Shown piece by piece: positions 1-8,791 of a stretch of DNA of 44,064 nucleotides. The position numbers were made by a program, and so were the translations under genes. How positions within the stretch are numbered: the first letter of the stretch is position 1; each line of letters begins with the position of its first letter. This DNA is from Actinomycetota bacterium (GTDB lineage: Bacteria > Actinomycetota > JAHEXW01), in the NCBI GenBank assembly GCA_025355855.1, contig JANXYU010000013.1, positions 1 through 44,064 on the forward strand, given 5' to 3'. A model generated the notes under the pieces. The model ran no database searches, was not told the DNA's origin, and was given only the letters and a program-made list of their open reading frames with translations.

Positions 1-23
1 CCCTTCACTTAAACCGTCTTTCG

Positions 24-1445
24 CTATCTTGTCCGGGCGGCGCGTATGAGTGCCTGGCCGCGCCTGATCAGCACATCGACCTGCTCAAGGGTCTCCGCTT
101 CCGCGTAGATCCTAACGACGCCCTCGGTTCCGGAGGGCCTAACCATTAACCAGCTGCCGTCCGCCAACACATATTTGAAGCCGTCGCGAGCATCCGTCCT
201 GACCACGCTAATGCCGGCCACATCGTCAGGTCGATGCTTCCGCAAAAAATCTACGACCAAAGCGCGGTCGCTCAGCGGCATTTCCTCATCGATACGGTCA
301 TAGCAAAACGAGCCATGTTGAGACTCGAGTTCGCTCCACAGCTCTCCTAAGGTCTTGTCGTAGTGATTAACCATCTCCGCCAGCAAAGCCCCCATCAGCA
401 TGCCGTCTCGCTCGGGCAAATGGCCCTTAACGCCGATCCCGCCGCTCTCTTCACCGCCGATAAGAACGTCGCCGCCGACCATATGCTCGCAAATATATTT
501 AAACCCGATAGGGGTCTCGTGCAAGGTCAACCCGTACTCGTCTGCCAGCCGATCGATCATTCCCGTGGTCGAAACCGTCTTGACGACGTCTCCAGACATG
601 CCCTTTTCTTCTACCAGGTATCTTAAGAGTAAGGATAGTATCTTATGCGAACTGATAAACGACCCGTCACGGTCGACTGCGCCGATACGGTCGGCGTCTC
701 CGTCCAGTGCTACGCCTAACGGTCGGCGGTCATTGACAGAAGTCTTCAGCAACGCCAGATGACGCCCCAGCGGCTCGGGATTGTCGCCGCCAAAATAGGG
801 ATCACGGGCCGACCGGATCTCGTCAACATCGCAGCCCGCGCCAAGCAGAAAATGGCTAAGGTAGCCCTGTCCGGCTCCATACATCGCGTCGACCACTACG
901 CCCCGTCCGCTTTTACTGAGGGTCGCCGCATCAACCAACTGGCCCAAACGCGCCAAATACGGACCCTTGGCGTCGAAGACAACAATCGCGCCGCTGGCAA
1001 TCCCCTTGTCAAACGCGATAGGCGCAAAACTTTGGCCAGCGCGTTTTTTGGCCAGGTGTTTTTCTATCGAAGCGGTTGTCGCGGGTGACGCCGAGCCGCC
1101 GTAGGGTTCCTTGAATTTCATGCCGTTGTAACGGTACGGATTATGGCTGGCCGTGAACATTATGGCTCCGTCAGCCTGGTAGTCCACGACAGCGTAGGAA
1201 ACCGCGGGTGTCGGCGCGAAAGAATCAGTCAACATAACATCAATACCCCGGCCCGCGGCCACACAGGCCGCTTCTCGCGCAAAACGATCCGACAAGAACC
1301 GGGTGTCATAGCCGATGACCAGCGTCGGCGACTGGCTATTCTCGGAAACATGATCGCAGATCGCCTGGGTTACGATCCTGACATTGTCAAAAGTAAAATC
1401 GTCGGCGATTACGCCGCGCCAGCCGTCTGTCCCAAAAGCAATCAA
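24..1445 (-). CDS. Phosphoglucomutase/phosphomannomutase family protein
   Basis: Alpha-D-phosphohexomutase that interconverts hexose-6-phosphate and hexose-1-phosphate in the cytoplasm. All four family landmarks are visible: the phosphoserine loop TASHNP (Ser about residue 100), the metal loop DGDADR (about 248-253), the sugar-binding loop GEESGG (about 331-336) and the phosphate-binding RPSGTEG near the C-terminus. Length (about 473 aa) is normal. The frame is open to 1460 with a TTG, but I prefer the TTG at 1445: it has a GGAGAG Shine-Dalgarno 7 nt upstream, forms a TTGA overlap with the stop of the preceding GMD-like gene, and gives the usual N-terminus MIAFGTDGWRG. It sits last in a GDP-sugar set, so supplying Man-1-P (ManB role) is the likely job. 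Glucose-1-P supply for RmlA is also possible. Substrate specificity cannot be read from sequence. Confidence 0.93.
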   Translation of the reverse strand: MIAFGTDGWRGVIADDFTFDNVRIVTQAICDHVSENSQSPTLVIGYDTRFLSDRFAREAACVAAGRGIDVMLTDSFAPTPAVSYAVVDYQADGAIMFTASHNPYRYNGMKFKEPYGGSASPATTASIEKHLAKKRAGQSFAPIAFDKGIASGAIVVFDAKGPYLARLGQLVDAATLSKSGRGVVVDAMYGAGQGYLSHFLLGAGCDVDEIRSARDPYFGGDNPEPLGRHLALLKTSVNDRRPLGVALDGDADRIGAVDRDGSFISSHKILSLLLRYLVEEKGMSGDVVKTVSTTGMIDRLADEYGLTLHETPIGFKYICEHMVGGDVLIGGEESGGIGVKGHLPERDGMLMGALLAEMVNHYDKTLGELWSELESQHGSFCYDRIDEEMPLSDRALVVDFLRKHRPDDVAGISVVRTDARDGFKYVLADGSWLMVRPSGTEGVVRIYAEAETLEQVDVLIRRGQALIRAARTR

Positions 1446-2395
1446 ACGCGCTCTCTCCAATAGTTTAGGAGGTCAGTCATGGTTGTTGTGAATTCATACT
1501 CGGGGTACCAGCCGGTCTTCTGCCTGAATTTCGTTGAATCGCCTAACAACACCTCTACATCGGAAGGACGCAAACGGTCCTTGGCCTCTTTGACTTCTAT
1601 GTTGATATTCGACATGGAGAGGAGCAGTTCGAGCATACCTTTGATGGTAATTCCGGTGTCGGAGGAAATGTTGTAGACGTCGCCCGCATCGCCTTTCTCC
1701 AACGCCAACCAGTAACCGCGCACCATATCGCGAACGTCGGTGAAATCACGGACGGCATCCAGGTTCCCGACGTAGATAACGGGTTCGGCCTTGCCTTTCT
1801 CGATCGTGGCGATCTGTTTGGCAAAGTTGGAAGTCACGAAGACGTCGCCCCGCCTGGGGCCTGTGTGGTTAAAGCCGCGGGTTCGCACGGCCTGCGTCCC
1901 ATAGCTTTGATGGTACTGGTACCCGAGCAGGTCCTGGGTAACCTTGCTGACTCCATATGGGCTTAACGGCCGCAGGGGGTTTGTCTCCTTTATCGGAGTC
2001 TCATCTTCCAACACCATGCCATACTCTTCACTGGAACAAGCCAGCTGGATGCGCGGGTCTAGACCCAGCTCTCGGCAGGCTTCAAATATGTTGACTTGAC
2101 CGATGATGTTCGTACTGAGCGTCTCCCCCGGAGAGACCCAAGAGGTCGGAACGAAACTCTGCGCCGCCAGATGGAAGATACACTCCGGTTTAACCTGTTT
2201 GAGCAGGCTCATAACGGCCACCGGATCCTTCATATCGCAATCTATAAGCGTCAATCGATCGGCTATGCCCTCGATATGCTCCATTCGGCTGCGATGACGC
2301 ACCATGCCGAAAACCTCGACGTCGCCGCGTCCTAAACAATACTCCGCCAGATGGCTGCCGGCAAAACCGGTGATGCCGGTAATCAAAACCTTCAT
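1442..2395 (-). CDS. GDP-mannose 4,6-dehydratase-like SDR epimerase/dehydratase
   Basis: Extended short-chain dehydrogenase of the GMD/RMD group. The Rossmann motif GITGFAGSHLA is at residues 7-17, the Ser region SSEEYG near 121 and the YxxxK pair Tyr147/Lys151. The stretches FNHTGPRRG and GNLDAVRDF are characteristic of GDP-mannose 4,6-dehydratases. At 317 aa it is shorter than E. coli Gmd (about 370) and its length is closer to Rmd (GDP-4-keto-6-deoxymannose reductase), so dehydratase versus reductase is not settled. The frame is open to a TTG at 2398, but the ATG at 2395 has GGAG 8 nt upstream and is preferred. It is flanked by ManC-like and phosphomutase genes, placing it in GDP-deoxyhexose synthesis. 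Its stop overlaps the next gene's start. Confidence 0.88.
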   Translation of the reverse strand: MKVLITGITGFAGSHLAEYCLGRGDVEVFGMVRHRSRMEHIEGIADRLTLIDCDMKDPVAVMSLLKQVKPECIFHLAAQSFVPTSWVSPGETLSTNIIGQVNIFEACRELGLDPRIQLACSSEEYGMVLEDETPIKETNPLRPLSPYGVSKVTQDLLGYQYHQSYGTQAVRTRGFNHTGPRRGDVFVTSNFAKQIATIEKGKAEPVIYVGNLDAVRDFTDVRDMVRGYWLALEKGDAGDVYNISSDTGITIKGMLELLLSMSNINIEVKEAKDRLRPSDVEVLLGDSTKFRQKTGWYPEYEFTTTMTDLLNYWRERV

Positions 2396-2412
2396 CAAGA
2401 TTTCTCCTTTTT

Positions 2413-3525
2413 TTAAAACCTGATCGTGTTCTGGCCGATTTTGGTATTGGGCCAGATTTTGATACCTTTCTTGAGCAGATTATCTTCGTCGATAACAGAG
2501 TTCACGCCCACAATGGCTTCTTCGTCAACGTGCACCTTATCGCCGATCACACAACCTGCAGCGATCACGGAGTTGCGGACGACCGCCCCCGCGCCGATGT
2601 TGACGCCCGCCGCCACGACACAACTCTCCAACCTGGCGCCGCGGCCGACAATGCAGTTATCTCCCAAACTGGTGTGCCCGAAGACCATCGCGTCAGCATG
2701 CACGACGCAGCCGCTGCCCATCACGCAAGGCCCGAAGACTACCGCCGATGCGGCGACTGTAGTCCCGTCTCCGACCCACACGTTGCGCTTTATCTCCGTA
2801 CCGGCAAAATCGCCGTCCAGCTGGCCGTCCAGAATGTCGCGATGGGCTTGCAGGTATTTGCTCGGGGTCCCAATATCCAGCCAGTAAGCATTGGACGGGA
2901 AACCAACAATCGGTTGGCGCCGTTCTATAAGCAGCGGGAATACGCCCCGCTCGAACGAATGATTCTCGTTTGGCGGAATCAAATCCAAAATCGCCGGCTC
3001 CAAAACGTACGTGCCGGCGTTAATCAAATCGGTCGTTACCTCGTCCCAGCTGGGCTTCTCCAGGAACTCCCGAACGTTGCCTGCCTCGTCGACGGGAACC
3101 AGCCCGTACGACGTCGGATCATCGACCGACGTTAAAGTCAGTGTAGCAACCGCTTTCTTGGCCCGATGATATTCAACTAGTTGAGTGATATTAAGGTCCG
3201 TCAGAATGTCCCCGTTAAAAACGATAAAAGTATCATCAAGATAGGTGGCGACGTTTTTGACCGCGCCACCGGTGCCCAATGGCCTCTTTTCCGTGACGTA
3301 TACGATCTTTACGCCCAAGTCGGACCCGTCACCAAGGTGGTCGTCGAACGCAGCCGGCAAGTAGCCGGCGCTCAGTATAACCTCGTCCACGCCGTGCTTC
3401 TTCAGCAAGCGGATGACATACTCGATAAACGGCACATTTACCAAAGGCAGCATCGGTTTTGGGGTATCGACGGTCAACGGCCTGAGCCGCGTGCCTTCGC
3501 CTCCGACTAGTATGACTGCTTTCAT
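2413..3525 (-). CDS. Sugar nucleotidyltransferase, mannose-1-phosphate guanylyltransferase-like
   Basis: N-terminal nucleotidyltransferase domain (about 1-235) with the signature GGEGTRLRP at residues 8-16, followed by a C-terminal left-handed beta-helix of hexapeptide repeats (about 250-360). This architecture is shared by eukaryotic-type GDP-mannose pyrophosphorylases and other NDP-sugar synthases. Predicted reaction: hexose-1-phosphate plus NTP gives NDP-hexose plus PPi; GTP and mannose-1-P are inferred from the neighbouring GMD-, Fcl- and phosphomutase-like genes. The frame opens at 3549, but the ATG at 3525 has GGGAG 5 nt upstream and starts the canonical MKAVILVGG, so 370 aa is preferred. 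It begins after the widest gap in the cluster (98 nt), where a promoter candidate lies. Confidence 0.9.
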   Translation of the reverse strand: MKAVILVGGEGTRLRPLTVDTPKPMLPLVNVPFIEYVIRLLKKHGVDEVILSAGYLPAAFDDHLGDGSDLGVKIVYVTEKRPLGTGGAVKNVATYLDDTFIVFNGDILTDLNITQLVEYHRAKKAVATLTLTSVDDPTSYGLVPVDEAGNVREFLEKPSWDEVTTDLINAGTYVLEPAILDLIPPNENHSFERGVFPLLIERRQPIVGFPSNAYWLDIGTPSKYLQAHRDILDGQLDGDFAGTEIKRNVWVGDGTTVAASAVVFGPCVMGSGCVVHADAMVFGHTSLGDNCIVGRGARLESCVVAAGVNIGAGAVVRNSVIAAGCVIGDKVHVDEEAIVGVNSVIDEDNLLKKGIKIWPNTKIGQNTIRF

Positions 3526-3572
3526 ATAGGCTCCCGTGCTTAAAGACAAATTCTAATGCAATTGAACAGTTT

Positions 3573-3602
3573 ATTTTATCAAAACCAGACGTTCGCCGAC
3601 AA
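3573..3602 (-). promoter_or_regulatory. Candidate internal promoter before the ManC-like gene
   Basis: In the AT-rich 98-nt gap upstream of 3525, the minus strand shows TTGTCG (3602-3597), an 18-nt spacer and TAAAAT (3578-3573). The -10 is preceded by TGA, an extended -10. It would give a leader of about 40 nt. This could let the three GDP-sugar genes be expressed apart from the rest of the cluster. Assigned by eye only. Confidence 0.35.
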
Positions 3603-3623
3603 ATTTTTGGGCAGCGCCGGCGT

Positions 3624-4601
3624 TTAAGTTTTGGTGCTCCTATACCACTCGATGGTTTCGGTCAAACCCTCGACCAACGACACTTCCGCCGCAAACCCCA
3701 ACTTCTCCTTGGCTTTAATGGTAGAAGAATGTCGGCGCGCTTGACCTCCGGGCTTGGAGGTATCGAAATAGAGTTCAGCCCGAGAGCCGGCCAGTTTAAG
3801 AATGAGCGCAGCTAGATCCGCTATCGTCGTTTCCTCGTCCGCGCCTATGTTTACGGGATCACAAACCGGATATTTCTCCGCGGCCAGGATAAGTCCGCGG
3901 GCAAAATCCCTTACATGCAAAAATGTCCTCTTTTGCGTACCGTCACCCCAAACGGTGACCGGATTCTCTCCGTCAACCGCCCGCTGAATCAGTGCGGCGA
4001 TGACGTGGGAGACAGTCGGATCGAAGTGGTCGCGCGGTCCGTAACCGTTGTACGGCCGGACAATGGCAACAGCCATGCCAAATTCTTCGGCATAGGTTTT
4101 CGCCTGGATCTCCAGCAAGCGTTTGGCCCATCCATAACCGAAGTTGGCAGGCTCGGGATCACCGTCAAATCCTTCTGTTTCCGGTGTCGGCACGGAAGCG
4201 TTCGGCGGATAAACGCAGGACGAGCTGACGGCCAAAAATCTCTCGACGTCGGCCAGGCGGGCCGCTTCCAGCATGTTTACGCTCATCAAGACGTTGTCGC
4301 GAAAGACACCTCCCGGATGAGCCGCGTTATAAGCGATACTCCCGGTGCGGGCCGCCAGGTTCAATACGACTTCTTGGCCCCGGCAGGCCGCCGCGGCGCC
4401 CTCCGGCGTCAACAAGTCGGCCGGAACAAACGTGATGTCTTCTTTGTTGATGTGAGCCAGATTATTGGGCCAATCTTTGGCTGGGATATCGACGGCGGTC
4501 ACCTTCGCGCCATAAGTCACCAGCAGGTCGACGGCGTGTGAGCCCGCGAACCCGGCAGCGCCCGTTATCGCGACCTTCTTCCCTGTCCAGAAGGAGGTCA
4601 T
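3624..4601 (-). CDS. NAD-dependent epimerase/dehydratase, GDP-L-fucose synthase-like
   Basis: Extended SDR of 325 aa. The nucleotide-binding motif GAAGFAGSH is at 14-22, SSSCVYP at 126-132, and the catalytic pair is Tyr156/Lys160 in YGWAK. The SSSCVYP stretch, the later SHVIAALI and the VWGDGTQKRTFLHV motif closely resemble GDP-L-fucose synthase (Fcl/WcaG: 3,5-epimerase plus 4-reductase on GDP-4-keto-6-deoxymannose). With the GMD-like and ManC-like genes downstream this makes a plausible GDP-L-fucose route. Other nucleotide-sugar 4-epimerases of this family remain possible. Its ATG (4601) overlaps the preceding gene's stop as ATGA, so translation is probably coupled. Confidence 0.85.
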   Translation of the reverse strand: MTSFWTGKKVAITGAAGFAGSHAVDLLVTYGAKVTAVDIPAKDWPNNLAHINKEDITFVPADLLTPEGAAAACRGQEVVLNLAARTGSIAYNAAHPGGVFRDNVLMSVNMLEAARLADVERFLAVSSSCVYPPNASVPTPETEGFDGDPEPANFGYGWAKRLLEIQAKTYAEEFGMAVAIVRPYNGYGPRDHFDPTVSHVIAALIQRAVDGENPVTVWGDGTQKRTFLHVRDFARGLILAAEKYPVCDPVNIGADEETTIADLAALILKLAGSRAELYFDTSKPGGQARRHSSTIKAKEKLGFAAEVSLVEGLTETIEWYRSTKT

Positions 4602-5089
4602 TCGACGCGTTCCCCCTGCTCGTTGACCGTCCCTATGACTCGTGCCGGATTTCCAATAACCAAAGCAAACGCCGGGACGTCACGGCTTACGACACTGCCC
4701 GCACCAATCATTGCGTATTCTCCGACGGTCACCCCGCACACGATGGTTGCGTTGGCGCCAATCGAAGCGCCCCGGCGTATTAAGGTAGGTGTAATCACCC
4801 AGTCCGCGTTAAAGGCCCTGGGATATTTGTCGTTTGTAAAAGCGACGTTGGCAGCGACCAGAACATCGTCTTCCAGCGTTACGCCCTGGTAAACCGAAAC
4901 CCCGTTCTGAATCTTCACGCGGTCCCCGATTGTGACATTAGTGTCGACATAGACGCCTTTGCTCAAGACGCATTCCGTGCCTATCCGCGCGCCTTCCCTG
5001 ATTTGAACGTAGTGCCAGACTTTTGTGCCTACACCAACGAACGCGTCCGGCGCGACCTCCGCTGTCGGGTGCGTAAAAGCGGCGTTCAT
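4598..5089 (-). CDS. Hexapeptide-repeat (left-handed beta-helix) acyltransferase
   Basis: A 163-aa protein made almost wholly of hexapeptide repeats ([LIV]-G-x4 type), as in trimeric acyl-CoA-dependent O- or N-acyltransferases. Its closest general resemblance is to WbpD/WlbB/FdtC-type sugar N-acetyltransferases, which acetylate the 3-amino group of nucleotide amino sugars. A Gfo/Idh dehydrogenase (8792-9742) and a DegT aminotransferase (9735-10838) in the same cluster could make exactly such a 3-amino substrate, which supports N-acetylation as its role. O-acetylation of a glycan precursor is the alternative. The GTG at 5095 overlaps the previous stop; the ATG at 5089, with GAGG just upstream, is preferred. 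Confidence 0.82.
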   Translation of the reverse strand: MNAAFTHPTAEVAPDAFVGVGTKVWHYVQIREGARIGTECVLSKGVYVDTNVTIGDRVKIQNGVSVYQGVTLEDDVLVAANVAFTNDKYPRAFNADWVITPTLIRRGASIGANATIVCGVTVGEYAMIGAGSVVSRDVPAFALVIGNPARVIGTVNEQGERVE

Positions 5090-5091
5090 TA

Positions 5092-6024
5092 TCACCTCGG
5101 GCTTTCGTTAATGTCCAGAACGACAGCTTGCAGCAACAGTTCGAATCCGACTAAGAGCGGCAGAACCGCCAGCATGACGATGCCGGTTGCGGCCGGGCTG
5201 CGGCCCCAGTGGTTGATCAGCTCATACAGGCCGAAACCCGCGCCCCAGAGGAACAAAACGCCGCCCGTAAGCAGGAACAATGCGACCGGTGAAAAGCTTC
5301 GCAATACGTATTTCTGCGTGACTCGACGAAAATAACCGCGGGTCAACGCCGCTAAGAGCGACGGAATCACCTTATGCAAGCGGATGTGCGATTGCTCTTC
5401 CCCGTAGACGGCGGGAATCGAGACGTCCTTGATGCGAATATTAAAAATATTCAAGTTTATCAATAGATCGTTCTCGAATGGATAACGGTTGTGGATGGCG
5501 GAGAAATCAAGCATTTCCAGCGCCTCACGCGTGATTGCGGTGTAGCCATTCTGGGGATCGAAGATATGCCAGTACCCGGACGCGAATTTGGTCATAAACG
5601 TCAGCACGACGTTGCCAAAGACGCGATAGCCCGGCATACCCTTGAGTGAGTCCTTGGCCAAGAACCGGTTGCCTTTGCTAAACTCGTAGCCCTCGTCGAT
5701 AATCGGGTTCAGAAGCACCGGCAAATACGCCGGATCCATCTGCGCGTCGCCGGCCATGACAATAGAGATATCGTCGCCTAGCTCCAACATCTTCGCGTGG
5801 CCCGTCATTATCGCGCCGCCGACGCCAAGATTCTTCTCATGCTTGATCACGGTAACGCGCGGGTCTTTGCTGCGCCGCGCTATCTCATAGGTCTCGTCAG
5901 CGCTGGAGTCGTCGATGACTATGATGTGATCAACCAACGGGGGCGCAGTATCGATTACCTTAAGAACGAGCTCGCCTTCGTTATAAGCCGGCACGACAAC
6001 GCATATCTTTTTGTCTTTATACAT
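5092..6024 (-). CDS. GT2 glycosyltransferase with C-terminal membrane segments
   Basis: Family 2 glycosyltransferase, GT-A fold: N-terminal VVPAYNEG (10-17), IDDSSADET with acidic residues at about 38-39, and GDAQMDP (92-98) as the DxD-like metal site. Two hydrophobic segments follow at about 243-265 and 275-302. This resembles dolichyl- or polyprenyl-phosphate mannose/glucose synthases and DPM1-like enzymes, which load a sugar on a lipid-phosphate carrier at the inner face of the membrane. The neighbouring large membrane protein (6033-8243) could be a GT-C enzyme using such a lipid-linked sugar. The sugar is unknown. Confidence 0.9.
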   Translation of the reverse strand: MYKDKKICVVVPAYNEGELVLKVIDTAPPLVDHIIVIDDSSADETYEIARRSKDPRVTVIKHEKNLGVGGAIMTGHAKMLELGDDISIVMAGDAQMDPAYLPVLLNPIIDEGYEFSKGNRFLAKDSLKGMPGYRVFGNVVLTFMTKFASGYWHIFDPQNGYTAITREALEMLDFSAIHNRYPFENDLLINLNIFNIRIKDVSIPAVYGEEQSHIRLHKVIPSLLAALTRGYFRRVTQKYVLRSFSPVALFLLTGGVLFLWGAGFGLYELINHWGRSPAATGIVMLAVLPLLVGFELLLQAVVLDINESPR

Positions 6025-6032
6025 GCTTTCCT

Positions 6033-8243
6033 CTATTTGTAGACGGCCAACCGAAGGACAATGACCGGGGTCTTGCCGTTGTTAATTATCGCTAACTCGG
6101 TATCTTTGCGCAATGCTGTCGGCGCTGTGGAGCTAAAACCAGATGCAATCGGCCAGGCGAAAGTTCCCCCGGCGCCGGTAATCGTTAGGTTGGCGGCCGC
6201 CGGGCTGAGCGTCCAGATCTTTATCCTAACGTTCGCCGCCTCGGCCCGCACGGCCGCAGGCTTGAATGTGCCGGCTTTCACCTTGTTATCCTGCCACGCT
6301 ACAGCGAGGCGCTCGCCCGGGTTAAGGTCGATAGCTTCGCCCTTTGGTCCGGTCAGCGCTGCCAGCAGGTTCGAATCCCTGGCGTACAACAAATAGCCGG
6401 CGTTACGCCAGGCCGGATTTTTCTGCCAGCGGATGTCGGCATTTACGTCATAACCCGCGGAATAAATCGCCGCATCAGCCAAAGATTTCTCCGTGAACCT
6501 ATCCCCCCAACTGGTGAGATAAACCGACGGCTTTTCTAAGCTAAGACGGTTGTCACGCAGGAAATAGAGCATCCACAGCTGCTGTGTGTCCGGGACGTTT
6601 GCACCGATCATCAGTTTCCCGGGCCGGACCGGCAGCCGCGACCGCAGATCGATAACGTCTTGCGACGGCGTGATTATTTCGCTGTTGGCTTGGTTAATCT
6701 TATAAAAGACATAGGCTTGATTAACCGCCAGACTGTAGAGATTCAACCCAAAGAAACCAATCATGATAATGATGGCGGCGGCTCGGATCCAAGGGCGGAC
6801 CGCACGCGCCCGTCCTTGCGGAGGCCCGATCAGAATCGCCGCCGCGAGCCCGATCGCTATCATGGCGAAAGGTGCTGCGAGCGCGATGTTTTTGTAATAC
6901 CCATACGGAAAGGTCAGATACCTTAATACGAGTCCAACGCCGACAAACGGGAGGCCCAGTGCGACAATCTTCCACCTTGTCTCAAAGTCCGTTCGATAGA
7001 GTCCGATAAACGCCATGATAATTATCGCCGCGGTCAACACGGCTATTATCAAACTATAATGCGGCAGCGCCGCCAGCCCCTCGACCGGCAAGGTCCGAGC
7101 ATGCTGGTGTACGTTTAAGCCCAACATCTCGTTCAGCGGCGTGTAATATCGGATATTGCCGGACATGGAGCGAGATAACGCGGAGGCGAATTCCGGCGAG
7201 CCGGCGCTATCCTTCAGGGAAAAGCCGCGCCTGATAAATACGAAGATGTTCAACAATATCAACGACCCGCCGCCGGCCGCCAGAGGCAGCAGATAAGGTT
7301 TCAGTGTCCGCCGCCGGATAAGTGTAATCAGAAACCAGATTGCCAAGATGCCGGCCGGATACATTAAGGCGAACTCATACGAGGCGAAAAGCGGTGAAAG
7401 CAATATGGCCGCCAGCACGGCGGCCTTGGTGTCAGGCGTGTCTATGAACGCGAAACCGACGACGATTATGCCGGGTATAAGGCAGAGAACCAGTTGTTGC
7501 GCGAGAAAACCGTCAACGGAAGCCCAATACATCAGGTTGCTGAGCGCGACCGCAACAATGGCCACCCGACTGGCGGCGCGACTCACACGCAAGCCGTTAC
7601 GGCATAATACCCAGACAGACAGAATGGTCATCGACATCAGCAAGTTAATCAAAGGAAAGAACGTCTGGTACGATTCCAATCCGAACAGCGTATCCGTTCC
7701 GGCAACGACCAGATTGGTTCCGAGCCGCGCGCCCAGTTGAAACCAAGTGTGGCAGATGGCGTTCAGGGGGGTCGTGGGCGGAATCGAAGCGGCCGTCCGC
7801 AGGCCGTGGTTAAGCAAATAGTCGGCCGGAAGACAATAATTGATGACGTCGCCTGTCGTGCCCAGGTTGGTCAAATAGCCGACGTTGACCAGAGGCGCGA
7901 CGCCGGCGGCAAAAACGCCGGCGACCAGCAGCAGTGGAAATAGGTGCTCACGCGCGACAAAACCGGTTTGCCACCCCCGGGCAAATCCGGCCGCGATATA
8001 TATCACGAACACGATTGCCGCAATCAGCCAGATCCAAATGCTGGCCCTGAGACCGGCAAAACTCAGCGCGTAAGCTAAAACGATAAAGACAGCCACGCCA
8101 ACAACCGGTGCCAGCAGTATTTCGTTGGATTTCAACCTGTCGGGCAATAACAGCTTCGTTAGGCCGGCGCCGCAGACATAAAAAAACGCGAGCAGACTGA
8201 ATCCAATAAAAGCGAGACGGACCGCGACAAGTAGGTTAGCCAT
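6033..8243 (-). CDS. Large polytopic membrane protein, possibly a GT-C-type glycosyltransferase
   Basis: A 736-aa integral membrane protein I cannot assign to a named family. Roughly the first 530 residues hold about a dozen hydrophobic helices with short loops. The last 200 or so residues are hydrophilic and rich in beta-type sequence, so probably an extracytoplasmic domain. The layout (multi-span core plus external C-terminal domain) is that of GT-C transferases, which use polyprenyl-phosphate sugars; a loop after the fourth helix carries Asp and conserved-looking polar residues, but no diagnostic motif is certain. It lies between a polyprenyl-P-sugar-synthase-like GT2 and a lipoprotein gene. 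Start: GTG 8246 or ATG 8243; neither has a strong Shine-Dalgarno. Confidence 0.75.
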   Translation of the reverse strand: MANLLVAVRLAFIGFSLLAFFYVCGAGLTKLLLPDRLKSNEILLAPVVGVAVFIVLAYALSFAGLRASIWIWLIAAIVFVIYIAAGFARGWQTGFVAREHLFPLLLVAGVFAAGVAPLVNVGYLTNLGTTGDVINYCLPADYLLNHGLRTAASIPPTTPLNAICHTWFQLGARLGTNLVVAGTDTLFGLESYQTFFPLINLLMSMTILSVWVLCRNGLRVSRAASRVAIVAVALSNLMYWASVDGFLAQQLVLCLIPGIIVVGFAFIDTPDTKAAVLAAILLSPLFASYEFALMYPAGILAIWFLITLIRRRTLKPYLLPLAAGGGSLILLNIFVFIRRGFSLKDSAGSPEFASALSRSMSGNIRYYTPLNEMLGLNVHQHARTLPVEGLAALPHYSLIIAVLTAAIIIMAFIGLYRTDFETRWKIVALGLPFVGVGLVLRYLTFPYGYYKNIALAAPFAMIAIGLAAAILIGPPQGRARAVRPWIRAAAIIIMIGFFGLNLYSLAVNQAYVFYKINQANSEIITPSQDVIDLRSRLPVRPGKLMIGANVPDTQQLWMLYFLRDNRLSLEKPSVYLTSWGDRFTEKSLADAAIYSAGYDVNADIRWQKNPAWRNAGYLLYARDSNLLAALTGPKGEAIDLNPGERLAVAWQDNKVKAGTFKPAAVRAEAANVRIKIWTLSPAAANLTITGAGGTFAWPIASGFSSTAPTALRKDTELAIINNGKTPVIVLRLAVYK

Positions 8244-8247
8244 CACG

Positions 8248-8781
8248 TCACTTGGCCTTCGTTACCATGACGTAATCCGACCAAACAAAAAGTTCCGGCC
8301 GCAACGCCTGGACGCGGAATTCCAGGTCAGTGCTGCCTTCGGTCGTAAAAGTGACTGGGACAGTGACATCCCGATATAAAGGCTTTAGGTGAGCGGGGTC
8401 CAGGGTTTTGAGAGCCAAATTATCTGTGACACCGCCATTGGTAATGCCGCCAGACGTAACCGACAAAGCCAGCGCCGGCTCCGTTCCGGCCGGCAGCCCC
8501 CCCGTTTTCAGGCGAAACGCGGCGACGTATTTGCCCGGCGGCAAGGTCAGATACTGACCCCAGACCAACAGGCCAACCTTGGAAAAAGAGACTCTGGCTT
8601 GGCCGCCGGACGACGCACTGTCCTTGACGTCGTAGCCGATCTGTTTGGGATAGTCCTCTGTCTGGAGCAATATCGGTTTGGCGGGCGCGGCTTGGCTGGA
8701 TGTTTGTCCGGCGCAACCGGGCAGGCATAAGAGAAAAAGTGATGTGTATATGACGCTAGTCCGCCAGCCTCGGCTACTCAT
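8248..8781 (-). CDS. Putative lipoprotein of unknown function
   Basis: A 177-aa protein starting at ATG 8781. The N-terminus has basic residues, a hydrophobic stretch and the lipobox LPGC (Cys about residue 23), so it is predicted to be a lipid-anchored exported protein. The mature part is rich in short hydrophobic and polar beta-type segments and looks like a single beta-sandwich, perhaps carbohydrate-binding, but I do not recognise the family. The open frame extends to 8814, which would overlap the Gfo/Idh stop and bury the signal sequence, so the shorter start is chosen. Its stop lies 1-4 nt from the start of the large membrane protein, suggesting that the two act together. Confidence 0.72.
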   Translation of the reverse strand: MSSRGWRTSVIYTSLFLLCLPGCAGQTSSQAAPAKPILLQTEDYPKQIGYDVKDSASSGGQARVSFSKVGLLVWGQYLTLPPGKYVAAFRLKTGGLPAGTEPALALSVTSGGITNGGVTDNLALKTLDPAHLKPLYRDVTVPVTFTTEGSTDLEFRVQALRPELFVWSDYVMVTKAK

Positions 8782-8791
8782 GCCCTGCAGG

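Noticed and set aside
363-1463. Plus-strand open frames opposite the phosphohexomutase gene
   Set aside because: They lie antisense to a gene with complete family motifs, have no recognisable motifs or ribosome sites, and arise from the base composition of the minus-strand gene.
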